Of a stretch of DNA of 7,346 nucleotides, positions 6,447 through 7,346 are shown piece after piece. Made by a program: the position numbers and the translations under genes. The stretch is from Candidatus Woesearchaeota archaeon. Its GTDB lineage: Archaea > Nanobdellota > Nanobdellia > Woesearchaeales > 21-14-0-10-32-9. Numbering within the stretch: position 1 is the first letter of the stretch; each line of letters starts with the position of its first letter. Where the stretch lies: assembly GCA_003562145.1 (NCBI GenBank), contig PWWA01000079.1, positions 1-7,346 on the forward strand, in the 5' to 3' direction. The notes beneath the pieces are model-generated. The model did no database searches. It worked only from the letters and a program-made list of their open reading frames with translations, and had not been told where the DNA came from.

Positions 6447-6454
6447 TGAGCATC

Positions 6455-7346
6455 ATGTCTGACAATCGAATAACCCATCTGTTCTTAAGTGTTATAATGG
6501 CGCTTCTGTTTGTTGCCTTATTCCACATGGTCATTGTCAATGTGCCCCCTCAGTCTGCTCTGGCTCAGGGGGTTTTTGCTGGAGGGAGTGGTACAGCAGA
6601 AGACCCTTATCTGGTGGCAACGGCCGTTGATCTGGACAACGTTAGGCACCATCTCGACGCCCACTTTCGGCAAATTGCCGACATCAACCTGGGCATCGCG
6701 CCGTTTAACGAGGGGGAGGGCTGGCTGCCCATCGGCGACGCCGCCAACCGCTTCAGCGGTGTATTCGATGGGGATGGTTATGTGATTTATAACTTGACGG
6801 TGAACCGTCCGGCCGTCAACTATCAAGGCTTGTTCGGCTACCTGGACGGGGCGACCATTAAGCGCGTCTACCTGGAAAATGTCAACATCCAGGGCGGGCC
6901 ATACAGCGGTGGGCTGGCCGGGTACGCCGACAACAGTGGCCTGGCCTTCATTCGCCTGCGCGGGCAGGTGGCGGGCGATTCTTATACGGGCGGGGTGACG
7001 GGCTTCATGAGCGGCGGCAGCCTGGGGCAGGCCAACGTCGCCGCTGCCGTGCAAGGCGACAATTACACCGGCGGGTTGGTCGGTTATGCGACCAGTGCCG
7101 CTCTTATCCACCAGAGCGGCAGCCTGGGGGCGGTCGCGGGCGGGCAGTATGTCGGCGGGCTGGTGGGCTATCATGTGTCCGGCAATCCCGTTATCGCCGA
7201 CAGTTACAGCCGGGCGGCCGTTAGCGGCCATAGCTATGTTGGCGGGCTTGTTGGCTATATGTCCACTGCTCACATTGACCGCAGCTACAGCACCGGCGTG
7301 GTGACGGCGACGACGACCACCTATGTTGGCGGTTTCCTGGGTTACT
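6455..7346 (+). CDS. GLUG-repeat secreted surface protein (3' partial)
   Basis: The frame is open from the ATG at 6455 to the right edge (297 codons visible) without a stop. Residues 1-37 are a signal peptide: short polar start with Arg5, hydrophobic core about 9-30, and ALA before Gln38 as a typical cleavage site. Residues about 42-145 are the usual lead-in of GLUG proteins: GSGTAEDPYLV, HFRQIADINLG, GWLPIGD, FSGVFDGDGYVIYNLTVN, LFGYLDGATIKRVYLENV. Then come GLUG motifs starting at residues 150 (YSGGLAGY), 177 (YTGGVTGF), 204 (YTGGLVGY), 232 (YVGGLVGY), 261 (YVGGLVGY) and 290 (YVGGFLGY), spaced 27-29 residues. GLUG proteins form repetitive extracellular beta structures, and some act in adhesion and biofilm formation; the role here is inferred. 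The gene is about 700 bp downstream of the beta-helix gene, with its own promoter candidates. Its C-terminal sorting signal lies outside the window. Confidence 0.92.
   Translation, partial: MSDNRITHLFLSVIMALLFVALFHMVIVNVPPQSALAQGVFAGGSGTAEDPYLVATAVDLDNVRHHLDAHFRQIADINLGIAPFNEGEGWLPIGDAANRFSGVFDGDGYVIYNLTVNRPAVNYQGLFGYLDGATIKRVYLENVNIQGGPYSGGLAGYADNSGLAFIRLRGQVAGDSYTGGVTGFMSGGSLGQANVAAAVQGDNYTGGLVGYATSAALIHQSGSLGAVAGGQYVGGLVGYHVSGNPVIADSYSRAAVSGHSYVGGLVGYMSTAHIDRSYSTGVVTATTTTYVGGFLGY
6902..7346 (+). repeat. GLUG repeat array (27-29 residue period)
   Basis: Six copies of Y-(S/T/V)-G-G-x-x-G-(Y/F) begin at bases 6902, 6983, 7064, 7148, 7235 and 7322, so spacing grows from 81 to 87 bp. Between them the sequence varies freely, unlike the near-identical DNA of the 168-bp array at the left of the window, which suggests an older array. 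It continues past the right edge. Confidence 0.9.

Larger units (their letters stand above)
5754..6454. other. About 700-bp intergenic region, no gene confidently assigned
   Basis: All six frames were considered. The frame of the upstream gene stays open after its TGA to the TAG at 6051-6053 (GTG start at 5757 possible), and a second + frame stays open to 6036, but neither product is recognised. The first 300 bases hold the inverted-repeat element at 5792-5884 and short direct repeats: AGCGGCTGCGG at 5969-5979 and 6052-6062, GCTGCGGTTG at 5850-5859 and 6056-6065. This could be decayed coding or insertion-sequence DNA, but no transposase motif or terminal repeats were found. From about 6070 to 6300 only short hairpin-forming words are seen (CCACC at 6151-6155, GGTGG at 6166-6170, CCACC at 6179-6183). 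The last 150 bases look like the promoter and leader of the GLUG gene. No tRNA or rRNA was seen. Confidence 0.6.

Noticed and set aside
6518..7273. 251-codon open frame on the - strand opposite the GLUG gene
   Set aside because: The + strand has a signal peptide, ribosome site and clear GLUG motifs. The opposite frame has no recognisable domain and is a by-product of GC-rich Gly/Val/Tyr codons.

Overview
The window looks like accessory, secretome-type DNA from a bacterium of the Chloroflexota, most likely an Anaerolineae-like lineage. This is inferred from protein architecture only. A CSLREA motif followed by a glycine-rich beta-helix and a choice-of-anchor Q-type ending, a BACON-like domain, a C-terminal module ending in YLPIILR, and a GLUG-repeat protein are a combination I associate with that phylum. 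No marker gene is present to prove it. All three confident genes are on the + strand and encode large exported or surface-attached repeat proteins; no enzyme, RNA gene or complete mobile element was recognised.

Layout. (1) 1-2565: the 3' part of a long gene whose start lies left of the window. Its first two thirds is a tandem array of about 56-residue beta-propeller-like repeats, dominated by an exact 168-bp spacing and mostly carrying a Cys-x4-Cys loop. A beta-rich domain, a stalk-like domain and a C-terminal membrane anchor follow. (2) 2565-5753: a 1062-residue secreted parallel beta-helix protein. Its ATG shares one base with the upstream TAA (TAATG), and its Shine-Dalgarno sequence lies inside the last codons of gene 1, so the two are almost certainly co-transcribed and translationally coupled. 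(3) 5754-6454: about 700 bp with no confidently assigned gene. It holds a hairpin directly after gene 2, a stronger nested inverted-repeat element around 5792-5884, one weak small ORF, and a promoter region with a perfect 16-bp palindrome at 6336-6351. (4) 6455 to the right edge: the 5' part of a GLUG-repeat surface protein with a clear signal peptide, cut by the window end.

How the genes may work together (inference): genes 1 and 2 form one operon that exports a membrane-anchored propeller array and a beta-helix protein, plausibly for adhesion or envelope decoration. Gene 3 is a functionally similar surface protein with its own promoter and a candidate operator. No new enzymatic or defence system is evident. 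The most unusual content is the DNA-level homogeneity and modular pattern of the cysteine-bearing blades, the Shine-Dalgarno sequence embedded in an anchor's Arg-Arg codons, the two different C-terminal surface-sorting-like ends in one operon, and the structured intergenic region.
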